Source: Podocnemis expansa (taxonomy: Eukaryota > Chordata > Testudines > Podocnemididae). From it: DNA of 64,000 bases. Location of the stretch: the NCBI GenBank assembly GCA_007922195.1, contig ML681996.1, positions 16,234,313 to 16,298,312 on the forward strand, given 5' to 3'. A program made the position numbers and the translations under genes. Below are positions 1-12,100 of the stretch, piece by piece; positions within the stretch are counted from its first letter, which is position 1, and each line of letters opens with the position of its first letter. The notes beneath the pieces are model-generated. The model did no database searches, was not told the origin of the DNA, and saw only the letters and a list, made by a program, of their open reading frames with translations.

Positions 1-2968
1 CTGGAAAATGTGTGGGCGAAGATGTGAAAGCGATGTCAATGGATGATGCCTGATCTGCAAAGCTGGCCCTCCAAATACATACAGTGCTACAGAAAATCTT
101 GGAAACTGTATTACACAGATTCCCACCTAATACTGGATGCTTCAACAACCACTTTTTCCACCCCCTTTCCTCCTCATACCACTTTTCTGTTAGTTTATAA
201 CATATTTTAAAACATACATATAGAAAATGGCCTAGGGTTAGTAAAATGCTTCATCTGATTAGCTTGGAAAGGATAAATTAGTTCTGAAGACCTAGCTAGC
301 ATGTTATCTTTACACACATTTTGACTGTCTTTATAAGAACCAAAGTGGAGATGAGCAACAGAAGAGGATATAATACAAGTAATAAGCTAGCTGAAGAATG
401 CCCCCCCCCCCCAGCAAACCAAAATTATTTGGTAATCTGGTGAATAGTTCAGGCTAGAAAAAAATCTGAAAAAATAATAGTAGTAATTTTGTAAATGTCG
501 CTGTTTTGGCAGCGTATTTTGAATTGACATTTTCTAAACAAAATGTCATTTTGAATGGAATGGTTTGGTTCCAAAATGCTGTTTGAGCTAAATGAAAAGA
601 AAAATTTGGGATGGGGGGAGATCAGAATTGGTTCAAAACAGATTTTTTTTTCCTCCTCTTTTGCCAGCAAACTGAAAAATCAGTTACATGCACCAGTTTA
701 ATTTAATGCAACTTTAATATATTTGCTAAGGGAGTAATACAAGTCTTCAGGAATAATCAAGTTGGTGAGTTGAGGGAGGACGGAGAATAGATGTGTCTGG
801 CTCACCTTTTGTCCTTCTTCCCTGTGGGGTGGTGCTATACAATGTATATATGCTGAAATTGCTTCTCTAGTGGCTCTTGCGTGCTTTGCTGACCTGCCTT
901 GGGGTAGGATTGACTTTACATTTCTAGGAGAAGCGTGAGTGCTTAGATTCATGCACTTGTATTGTAAGACCATAAGGCACCTCCTGCATAGCATAGCCCA
1001 AGGTTGTCTCTAGCAACTCTAGCCAAATTCTTCAATAGTAGCAGAATTTTCCAGCCATGGAGTCCTGGAAAGCCAGGGCTGTCATGAAAACATCTTTCTC
1101 CTTTTATTCATTCTTTGTAAAAAGAAAGCCATTGCTGCTTTCTCTCCTTTCCTAGAATTTGGATCTATTATGAGAGCTTTCAAATTTTAGAAAAGAAGAT
1201 GATTATCAAGTTACAGTATATTTTGGTATTCCACTTAGTAGTTCTGAACTGAATGAAATTAACTGGGAGATGTGAAGGTGTATGTTCCTACAGTATTCTG
1301 CTTCCTATGTGAATCAGAATCCTGTGGGCAGTAGAGGGAAAAATGTATCGAGGTTTCCATTCACTTCCTTTGAGCAATACTCAGCCACAAGATAAATCCT
1401 GTTGTTTTTTGACAGCAAAAGGAATGAATAATGCATGTGTGTGACTTTGCTGACAATACTGTGCACATCATATTGGAAAGCAGCTGAAAAGTTCCTCCTC
1501 CTCGTCCCCTGTATTCTGAATGGCTGCCAGGAGGTGCTCAGGAGTAATGCATTATCTACCGCCAACCTCTGCCCCAAGAGCCTGAGAGCATGGCCTCTGC
1601 AAAGCTCTCTCTCTCGCGCGCTCGCGCGCTTTCTTTGTGCTCAGTGTATGACAGACCAGCCTAATCATTTGCCATATGATACAATGTGTGCTATCAGATA
1701 AGGACAGGTGGTGAAGCAGTACTTCTGAACAAGTACCACTGAGAGCCAAATTCTCAGAGAAGCAATTCCTCAAAATGAACTGTAGCTGCTCATTTTTCTG
1801 CAGTTCCAGGATAATTTGTATGTTAAGAATCCTTATTGGAGCACACAAGTAGATTAAAAATCAGGCCTGATAAGAATCCATCTATTGTCTGGGTATATAT
1901 TTGAAAAGGGCCATCAGGGTACAAGGATGCTTTAGTGCCTGCTGCCTTTTCACCTCTGATCCTGCCACAGGACCCGGCAGGCCTGAAGGCAAATGCATCT
2001 CTTGACTGTGCTGAAGCAAGCTTTAGGTGGGCTGGACACACTGTTTTGGAAATGAAATAAAATGTTACTCATTAATAGAAGTCAGTGATAAATAACACAA
2101 TAAATATGGTTCTTTGGTTTCTTTCCAGCAGGAGAAGACTATCTGTCTAAGGTCATTAGATAAGAGAACACTTTTGGCCTTAACATAGACCATTAAACTT
2201 ATCTTGTAGTTCCTCACAAGATATAAAGTTAGGCAAGGGCAAAGAGTGAGGATTATTTCGGATAGGCTAAATAAAGGCCAGACAGAAATGTGTCTCATGG
2301 TAAGGAGATGAGCTAATTTACTTTTCCATGGCACTCCAGGTGCAGAGTCTCTTCTCCCCATTCCACTTCCCTGCTCCGAATCCATAAAATTCCCTTGGCA
2401 ATCACAGCTCCGTGCAGCAGAGGGGATCGGGGAAAGGAACTAGTTCAAGTAGCTCAACTTCCCCACAGAGACAGTCTCCATCTGCGCCCCTGTTCTGGAT
2501 AGTCTCCAGTTCTGGGTCATGAGAAGAAAACAAGAAAGGGAAGCAAAGCCTGAGTTAATTTTACCAAGTTGGGAGTGACACTATGATCTCTGCCAAACTG
2601 GGACTCAAAAGCAGGTGCACAAGAACAAAAAGAATAGAGCATTGATAAAGGCCCTGTCCCAAATTCTGTGTGAAGGTCCATGGATTCTATTCTGTCTGTA
2701 ATGTAACATATGCTGGCAGTAGTATGTAATACTTGTACCACTGTAAATAGTATTTTGCTGAGAAATGAAGGTACTAATAGCAGAATAGGCCATTACAACA
2801 GCCTCCTGGAGTAAATTTAAGTTGGATGCACTGATGCCTTATTCCAAATATTACTTTGAGCCTTTGAATCTGTTTGCTTGTATTCATTTTTCATGAGAAC
2901 TACTGTGCTGCTTTGGTACAGTGAGAAGTGTTCTTATTGCTGTTTCCAAATATTTTTCAACTCTACAG
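1..2968 (+). other. ARAP2 intron (upstream of exon A)
   Basis: AT-rich intronic sequence with no exon and no clear transposon. It holds a 12-base C run (401-412), a short AT-rich stretch at about 500-600 with repeated AAATGTC/GACATTT motifs that may be an old MITE, and a CT/CG tract at 1604-1630. Confidence 0.7.
1604..1630. repeat. Alternating (CT)n(CG)n tract
   Basis: A run of CT dinucleotides passes directly into CG dinucleotides (GCTCTCTCTCTC followed by GCGCGCTCGCGCGC). Pure purine-pyrimidine alternation with several CpGs is unusual in this AT-rich intron and is the type of sequence that can adopt Z-DNA. Confidence 0.8.
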
Positions 2969-3132
2969 AACATTATACATCCATGGTCATACAAAGTTGG
3001 ATTTCACGGTCTGGCATACTGCAATTGAAAAAGCAGCAGGTACAGATGGTAATGCCTTACAAGATCAGCAGCTCAGCAAAAATGACGTTCCTATTATAGT
3101 GAACAGCTGTATAGCATTTGTTACACAGTATG
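2969..3132 (+). CDS. ARAP2: ARAP2 exon A: end of PH domain and start of RhoGAP
   Basis: The acceptor is CTCTACAG and the donor GTAAGT. The first base completes a split codon and the last G begins the next Gly codon. Residues 1-54 contain the typical last PH helix (KLDFTVWHTAIEKAAG) followed by the RhoGAP N-terminus (SKNDVPIIVNSCIAFVTQYG). The next intron is 2.1 kb. Confidence 0.95.
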
Positions 3133-6100
3133 GTAAGTGGAGTAGAGATTTTATTCAACTCACTGAACTCCTAGGATCAGTCATATAATACTTAAGAAGC
3201 ATCTCTGTCAGATTGCACTGAGTAAGTTTATGTACTACTGTGTATAAAACCCATAATGTTTTGTTAACTCTGTCTCTGCTTTTAGCGGGCGCTTTGCATT
3301 GACTTTGATATGTTAGAGATGTACAGTGCAGTATACCTGATTATGGGTGGAACTTTGGAAAACAAAGCTTGAAAGTGGCTGGCAATCCACGCATCCCCTT
3401 TGCATTTTTATGTTATGAGATTTGATTCACTGCATAATGAAGCCCAATCTTTAGTTTCCATCTGGCAGAAAATCTGCCACATGCAGCTGTGCAAGCTGTC
3501 TGCAACCCCAACTCCACCTGGGCACCCAGAGCTGGTCTGCCAAGCCCAGGAAGTGAACCAAGAAAGAAAAACAGGAGGACAGGTTCAGTGCTATCACCTG
3601 TCTTCCAATAAGGTAAATCTCCCTCCAGCACAGCTTCCTGTAGAAGTGTAGATGGTATAAAGGCTTCACCTTTTACACAATTGAGAATGAATCAAGCCTA
3701 CTGTTTTGAAGAGGTATATACAGAGCTGCCCTATAGCAACATGCTTCCAGAATATTACAGTGGCTGCCCGTGGCCTCTGTCAGCGTGGAATAGTTTTAAT
3801 TAAGCATGCTCTGTGAATGTGTATTTTAATACTGGTGGTATGACTAGCTCAAATAACTTTTGCTTTGAATATGGCAACATTGTTTCTTGGCTAAATCTAA
3901 GAAGAATTGTTTGCTTAATTATTTTTTATTCATTTGCAAGCTGAATAATTTTTAACAGATAACATTTTATTCTTCCAAGAATCATAATTAGTTGTATATG
4001 TTGAACTGTTACTGGAGCTGAGGAAGTGTGATGCTATGGTGAGAAAGAAGGTGAGTTTAGGCTAACCCCCTCATTTCAGATATTTTAACTTCCTTTTAAA
4101 AATAGCCTCAGGGTTAAAAGGCTTGTTCTCAGATCCGAGGTATATGATGTCCTTTTTAATGTGCTATGGTGATTTAGTTTAGGTAATTAGGATTCCAGAT
4201 GTGGGAGAAAGACAGACAAGATCCTTGGATGGTTATTTCTTGCTAGCATACTAGAGTGGTTTCTACTTAAAACATGGCTAGAAAAGGAGCAAATTGCCTT
4301 ACATGAATTTTCCATACCCCACAGCTAAGGTTAACAATGCAGAACCACTATCAGATGATAGGGCTTTTAGGTAATACAGTAGAGGTGAATTTGAAGGAGA
4401 GTGCACACTGGTGATTTTCATGGATTTTGACAAGAGTTCTCTGCTACCCCCATACATAAAAGGTGGCATGGAAGAAAGCAGGAATGTACTTGTGGGAAAG
4501 GTGAACTAGTTTATAATGGAATCAGCATTTTTAAAGGGGAAGCAAGGGAAAATCAGCCTCTGCAAAGAGAAACAATGAAACTGACCACATACAAGGCTGT
4601 TAAATGCACGGAGTTAACCAACTTGATATAAAAGACTTCATTTATAATTAGTGTTTTCTATTGTAGTAGTCAAAGGTGATGTTTATAATATATTTTCAGG
4701 TATATTATATATAGTTCAAGTTGTCAATGTCTATTTGAACTTCCAGTCCAACCACAGCAACTGCAGAATCGCCAGTGACTTCCTTCTGGTGCCAGTGTTT
4801 GGAACTTGTCCACCTGAAAATGAGTGAGAGAATCAGCAGTGCCATTGTTTAAGGCCTCCAGGGTCAAACATCTCAGAGAGAATGCACACACTAAAATCAT
4901 ACAGTTAGATGAGTCCTGAATGATGATACAATTGATCACAAGGGGACAGACTGAACTGCAGATATATTAAACTTGAAAGGAATCACCTTGTGTGTATTGA
5001 GGCAGTACCCTTTCCCTTTATCGCTTATTGCTTTTTCTATCATTATTTAAGAAGTCCACAAGCAATTACTGGAATTTGTAATTTTGTTTTAAATTCCTCT
5101 TAAAATCATGATCATAGAAAAGTTTGATATAAATAAAAATGCATTATGAAGGAAGCATGTGTTAACTGCAGCTGGGTTTAGTGGTGCTGGTCAATGTTGT
5201 CTAAGTAATAATGTGGTGATTTTAAAATAACATTTGATTTTTCCTTTGTGTTCCTATATTTAAGGTTTAGGTAGCAAACAAATCTACTTAAAAAATGGCA
5301 ATCCTTCCCATGTGAGTGAGCTGCTAGAGAGCTTCAAAAAAGATGCAAGAAGTGTTAAACTGAGAGCTGGTACACATCAGTTGGAAGATGTGACTGATGT
5401 ACTGAAATGTTTCCTGTATAAAATAGATGATGCACTTCTCACCAAAGAGCTTTATCCATACTGGATCTCTGCACTAGGTAATAAATACCGGGTAACAGCA
5501 TTGTCCATAGCTCAGAAGTGATATTTTAGGAAAAGAACATATAAATTTTCACTTTTATTAACATTTTAAAATACAAAATATTGCATTTTTATTTAACATA
5601 TAAACTCACAGCCTATATTAGAATTAGATTATTGAATAATCAATAAAGGAATTAAATATATTAGTACAAAAATCACTCAAATTATGGTCCATTGTGAAGT
5701 CTCATTGATTAACATCTTGATTAGTTCATGTGATTACTTTGCAGCAGAGAATCCTGTTGTAGCTTAATGTTATCAGGAGTACTTGAGTGACAGTTATGAA
5801 TAGCTGTATGTGGGAGAAGATATATACACACGAGGAGTATGTGGAACAGAAATTTTAAATCAGCCTTTTATAATGCCCAGATGTAAAACAAGCAAACAAA
5901 AAAACCCCAACAACAGTATACTATATTTTTATGTAGTGTTCTTAATACACCCTATTGCTAAACTCTTAATAGAAGTAGTTAGCTAGAGAGACCAAAAAAA
6001 TGGCCAAACAGAATTTGAGGCAGAAACAAAGAGAAGAGGAAGAAAACATGATACAAGTTAGTGGTTTTATTTCTAACCCTGGCAAGGTAGCCAGCAGGTT

Positions 6101-9100
6101 CAGTTGTAGGAGCAATATAGATCAGTGACACCCAACCTTTTCGTCTTGAGGCCCACAACTATCATTATTACAACCCTGAAGGGTCACCAGTCTCTCAGCT
6201 CATAAAAAAAGTATTGACATTTACACCATTAAGGACTATCAATCATTGCATATTTAAAGTACATATTTTGATACTAATGTGTTCATTTTTACCTTCACTA
6301 TTTTACACCTAGACATTACTCACAGTATATCACACTCTCACAGACACAGCACTTGTGTAGATGAGTGGCTGTCACTACATACTGAAGCACATGGCCTAGC
6401 ATCTAAGGCATGATGGGTGGCCTGTGAAGTGCTGGTCTAACTAGAAAACACTGATTTTGAGATTCCTGCCTTCCTTAAGCATGGTGGGTCCTGGCTGCTC
6501 TGCCAGTAGCCCCTCACCCCTAGCCCCCATCCACGCTAGAGCTAAACAGACAGAGTTTAGCAAGGAAGCTGCCTCATTGCTGATCTTCTGTCCCTGTGGC
6601 TGCAACAGGGAAATTATATGTTTCCTGTAGCCCTGTGTCCTCTGCCTGGGTCCCTAGGCAGTGGCTTCCTTCTAGTTCTAGCAGGGACCTGGCACCTAAA
6701 AACCCAGGCCAAGCACTTTGAGGTCTGCTGGAGCTGAGGGAGGGGAGTGCATGTCTTCCCTCCCACTGGCTTTAACAGGGACCCCAGTGCCTATGGAACA
6801 AGGCAGTGCACTTTTCCATGCTACAGCCAAAGGAAGGGGAGCACTGATCTCCCATCCTCTTGAGTGCAGCAAGGAGCCTGCACTGATCTTTTAGCAACAT
6901 GTGCCACCAGATCCTTAGGCAGCAACTCTCTCCTGCAGCCAGTAGAAGGGACGAGGTGGGCCAACTTAAAGGAGCCTACTGCTCAATGGTAGGGAACCAC
7001 TGATGTATAGTCAAGGTAGATGCCAAACAGAGAGCAGTGTGTATCAATGGGTAACTGGCCTCAGTTATTGGCTTGTGCACTGACCTGCTTTTTAATCATG
7101 GGCAAGTAATTTCACCTTTGTTAAGGGTATGTCTACACTTGGAAGTGAAGTTGATTTAATTTCAGTTGACATTCACCTGCTGTACTAATGTAGTTGGTTG
7201 ATTACACCCATGGTGATTGCATCATGGGAGTGTGTCCCCAAAATCCATGCTTGTATCGATAAGCAGAGTAATGCACCATGGCTACCTACAGTGGAGCCAG
7301 CCCACATAGGCTTTTCAGAAACTGTTCAGCCTCCCATGATGTAGTGTCTTCCCTCAACCCTTCTTCTGATGTGAGCAAAAAACAGGCATACACTTTTTCA
7401 TGTCATTTTTTGAAACCCTGGATCTGCTGTGCATGTGCAATTGCAAGAGAAGCATGGAACCCATTCAGTTCTGTGCTATTGCTGAGTTTAATGAACACCT
7501 CATGATTTATCTGCACTATTTCCAAGGCTGAGGAAGAATGCCCAGCATGGCAAATTGCAGTGTTACTCAAGCCACCCTGTTGCAAGTCATGGAACAAAAC
7601 AACTCATGGTTGCTTCTGTCTGGTGTGCAGTGGCTGAACTCAGTAGACTACTGTTTCTGGTTCTGGGAAACAAGCACTTATTGGTGGGGTCACATCATTA
7701 TGAAGATCTGGGATGGTGAGCAGTGACTACAGAACTTTAAGATGCATAAGGCCACTATCCTGGAACTTTGCGCAGAGCTGTTCTCAGCACTAAAGCACAG
7801 GAATATTCTACTGTGACCTGGTCTGACAGTGGAGAAGCAAGTGATCATCACTCTGGGAAAGTTAGTGGCACCAGACTGTTACCGGTCAATTGAGAATCAA
7901 TTTGGACTTGATAAATTCAGTCTGATGGAAGCTGTGATTCAAGAGTATAGACTTCTACTGAGAAGGGTAGTGAGTTTGGGAAACGTACAGGAAATAGTGG
8001 ATGTTTTTACTGCCACGGGATTCTCTAACTGTGGCAGGGCAAGAAATGGCGCACACATCCCTATCTTAGCACCAGACCACCTTGCTGCAGAATACGTAAA
8101 CTAAAAAGGGATGTTTTTCCATGATGTTGCAAGCATTCTTGGATCACAGGGGCACTTCCTTGACATTAACTTTGGTTGGTCTGGGAAAGGTACATGATGC
8201 ACACGTCTTTAAGAACTTGGGTTCTTTCAGAAAGATTCAAAGTAGGGACTTATCTTCTGGACTAAAAAAGAAAAAAAAATGTTGTTGATGTCAAAATGCC
8301 AATAGTGGTCCTGGGAGAGACAGTTTGGGAGACACCGGACACCTCAACAGTGATAAGGAGCAGTTGAATAATAGGCTGAGCAAGTGCAGAAAAGTGCTAT
8401 AAAGTGATCTTGGGTGTTTAAAGGCTCCCAGGTGCAATTTATTCACTGGGTTAGTCCTCAGTGGAAGCCATATCCCTATAGTTATACCTGCCTGCTGTGT
8501 GTTCCATAATGTCTGAAAGACAAAGGAGAAGTTTCTGTTAGGTTGCGTTGTGAAGGCAAATAGGCTGGGCACAAACTTTGAGTTATCAGATACGAGTGTA
8601 ACTATGAGAGCCCAGCAAGGAGCTCTGTGCCTCAGGAAGGCATTGAAAACCCCTTTTGTAATGAGTAGTGTCAGTGACGTGCATCATTTTTCTGAACTGT
8701 GCCTTGTCATTCCATCCTTCCCTTTCATACTGTCCAAAAACCTCCCCTTCCCTGTCACCCATCCCATGCATGTAATGAATAAGAATACTTAATTACATAG
8801 GTGGAAAGGGAGCAGTTGCTACTAGCATCTGTGTACAGACCTCGTCCTTACATTTATATATTCCACAATGATGGTGGCACCTTTAGTAATAGAATGGCAT
8901 GGGAAAGTGTCCTATTGTGGTGGAAGACATAAGGTTGCCCTCCTGTGAAACCTTCTGCGCGGAATAACTTCATGAAAGTTTCCTGGAGTTTATGGAGTAT
9001 ACTTGGGCAATCCCTTTGCACATAAACAGTCTTTTCCAGGGTCAGCCTTCTTATAACTGCAGCACTAGTGAGGAAGCCCATCTTAACAAAGCCTAATAAT

Positions 9101-12100
9101 TTTTCTTCCTATTAATCAGAACCCAGCAGAGGATGTAATCTCAGCAATGTGATTTACATTACATGCTCCCCAAATGTGCCTTCCCAGCATCTCGGCCAGT
9201 CAGAATGCTGTCCTGTGTCTTGCTGGACTGCTCTGGGGTTAAAAACAGCTCCTGGCTTTTCGGGAGAAGAGAAATCCCACTCATCTGCTCCTGTTCTTCT
9301 CTGCCTCATCCTTATACTTATTGGGTCGGGATTCGGATTCCCTTGAGGTATCAACGCCACATTTGCTTGCAGTCTTGGGATTGCCATCGAGAATTGCCCA
9401 CAGCTTCTCATAAAAGTAGTGTGTCTTTGATGATGAGCCAGAAAGGCTGTTCACCTCCTTTATTTTTTTTTGATACGTTGGCCTCAGCTCTTTGATTTTA
9501 ATAAAGCACTGGTACCTGTCCCCCTTCTCCAACATGCCAAGAGATTCCTTTTCATAGATATCAAGGTCTCTTCTGTTGAATCGCTCATGAGCCTCTTCTC
9601 CTCCCCAATGAGGTGCTTAGGTCTGCTCCAGACTGGAGTGCATTTGGGGCATGAAGTTGCCATGATCAGTTGTGCTGGAGAGCCGTCCACGATGACCAAA
9701 GTGGGAATTTCAAAATTTCCTGGAGTTTAAACGTGGAAGGGGATGTTTCCTGTGTATGTGGCTGTTGCACAGTTGAATCAAAAACTATGTCTGGAGCGGT
9801 CATAGTGAAACTTGTGGGATACCTTCTGGAGGTCAATTATGTCAATTTACGCAATGCTTTGCTTACCGTACACCTCAATTGATCCATCCACTTCAATTTT
9901 AGCACTATGGATCTAGCACTAGGGATGGTTTTTAGCACTAGGGATGGTTTTATTAAGTTGACATTTCCAAGGAGTTAGGCCAGCGGAATGAACTATGGTT
10001 GAAAGAGAGCGGCTTCCCTTAACCTAACTGTGCCATGTAGACCAGGCTTTGGTGAGGCTCTGCTTCTGATCAGACCATTATCTGTCTTGTCTGTTTAGAC
10101 TGTAAGCTGTTTGAGGCATTTTGTGTTTCAATCTCTGTTGAGTCTGCTATATTCTTTATAATATAAATAATAAAGTAAAAAAAAGTGCATTCTTTCTCAA
10201 ATCAAAGCAGTTTACAAACTACTGAAATGCATACTCATGCACTCTGTACCTGTTAAGGAATTCTTTGATGAAACACAATTTACTGTTGCTTTCTGGAGAA
10301 TTCTGCTAAAAATGATTCTTGAATACAGATCTTATAGTACATAGCCTCATTATACTGGCTGCTGTTTTCCTTCAAATGCTGTACAATAACACACTGATAA
10401 CAAATTATCTGTATTGTGTTTGTGAAAAGCAGGCTGATTGGTTGAATAGCAATTTTAAATGACAAGATGTTGCCATTGTAGTGGATCAATATCATTCCTG
10501 TTTTGGGACGTGCATTGTGGTGAATGCCTAGTGATTTTTTTGTTTGTTTGTTTGTTTCCCCCCTCCACTAGATACACAGAACGAAAAGGAACGAGTGAAA
10601 AAGTATGGAACTTATATTCATACCCTTCCACCAGTCAATAGGGCCACTTTGGCAGCTTTAATTGAACACCTTTACAGGTCAGTGTGTCAGCAAATTGACT
10701 CAGATTTTGCACCATAGCAGAGAACAGTCAATAAGTGTTTCCTACTTCACTGGCATTATTGAAATGTCATTAACACTTGGTAGATCACTAAGTACCATTC
10801 AGAGCTACTCAACTAGTCATGGCTCATTTTATTGATTCATAAATAGAATTAATAGGATTTACATTAATTTATTATTACAAAAAATATTCTTCCTCTCATG
10901 TTAATTTTAACAATGGATACCAATACACTTTAAAGAACAATCTTGCACCGGCAGGAAACTGCAGAAGTATAGTGAATTTTATATGAACCTATTAAGACCA
11001 TTCCACCCGAATCTGTCATTGTCCAAGAGAGATGGGACACAAGGACCTAGGGAGTTAAAAGGATTTTAAAAAGTCCTTTCTCATAAGCTCCATCGTGCAT
11101 ATCAGTTCCTGAGAAAAGAAGACTCCGAGGGAGACTCTAATATGTATGATGGCTTTAAGAATTAATTTTCCTAGCTGTGTTTCATTACTTTTTAATTTTG
11201 CAAGTGTAACAGCCCCAGGGAGTGCTTGAAATGTAGACCAAGGCATATAACAAAACCTATGTCTCTTTCCAAGATGTGGAGTAGGCTGTGAAAAGTATAT
11301 CAGAATTGTACAACTTAAGACTCTTCTGCACAAGTTCTGGGTGAATGAAATGTTAAATGGGGTGGGGTGTGTGTGTTGTTTTTGTGATATTAATTGATCA
11401 CTGTGACCCAGGCCTCCTGGGATAACCTTCTGAATGTGCCAAAATCAGGGCAAGCTGCAAAAACCAGGGGACAAACCCCCAAACCACTGACAAGTGGTAC
11501 TTAAACCAGTCTCCCAGTCAGCAACAAAAACATGCTTCTGATTCCCCACTCTGGTCATCACCAAGCATAACAGAATAGAAACAGAACCCTTTGTGCACAT
11601 CAGTTCCTATGGTCCCTGCTAGCCACTGGGTCTCTTAAAGAAATAGGTTCTCCTGACCCCAAAGGGCCAGCCACATCACTCACAACAATATAGGCTTGGA
11701 TCTTACCCAAAATACCATGCTGCCAGCCAATCATTTAGTAACTACAACTAAAGATTAAATATAAAAAGAAAACAAGCTATATATGAGAGATGTTAAAGGC
11801 TCGAAGTGAATCACATACATACAAATTATCTAGAGTCCATAGAAAGCAAATCCTTGAAGATTCTGTAGTTTTCAGTTTAGTCCCGCTCCTCTGGTGTGTA
11901 CCCAGCAGCTGGGTGGGTCTTAGTCATTTGTTTGGTCCCAGGAAAATAGTTCCAGAGGAGGGTGTTGGTTGCAGACAGACTGAAGACTAAAGACAAAATG
12001 GAGATGGGGCTATGGCCTTTTATCACCTTTTGGCTCTCCCATGCTCCCAGAGTTCTTGCCAAATCAAAATGGAGTTGAGTCACATGGTCAGTCTGGGTGA

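Larger units (their letters stand above)
7121..10050 (+). mobile_element. PIF/Harbinger transposon, nearly complete but dead
   Basis: The left end is AGGGTATGTCTACACTTGG after a TTA trinucleotide. The right end is CCATGTAGACCAGGCT before TTT, so the termini share the core GTCTACA and the target is TTA-like. Inside are the two genes expected of this superfamily in tail-to-tail order: a DDE transposase on + (about 7690-8545) and a Myb/trihelix-like protein on - (about 9281-9610). Both are broken. The element lies between two parts of an old SINE. The stretch 8600-9160 is element sequence without a readable domain. Confidence 0.85.
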
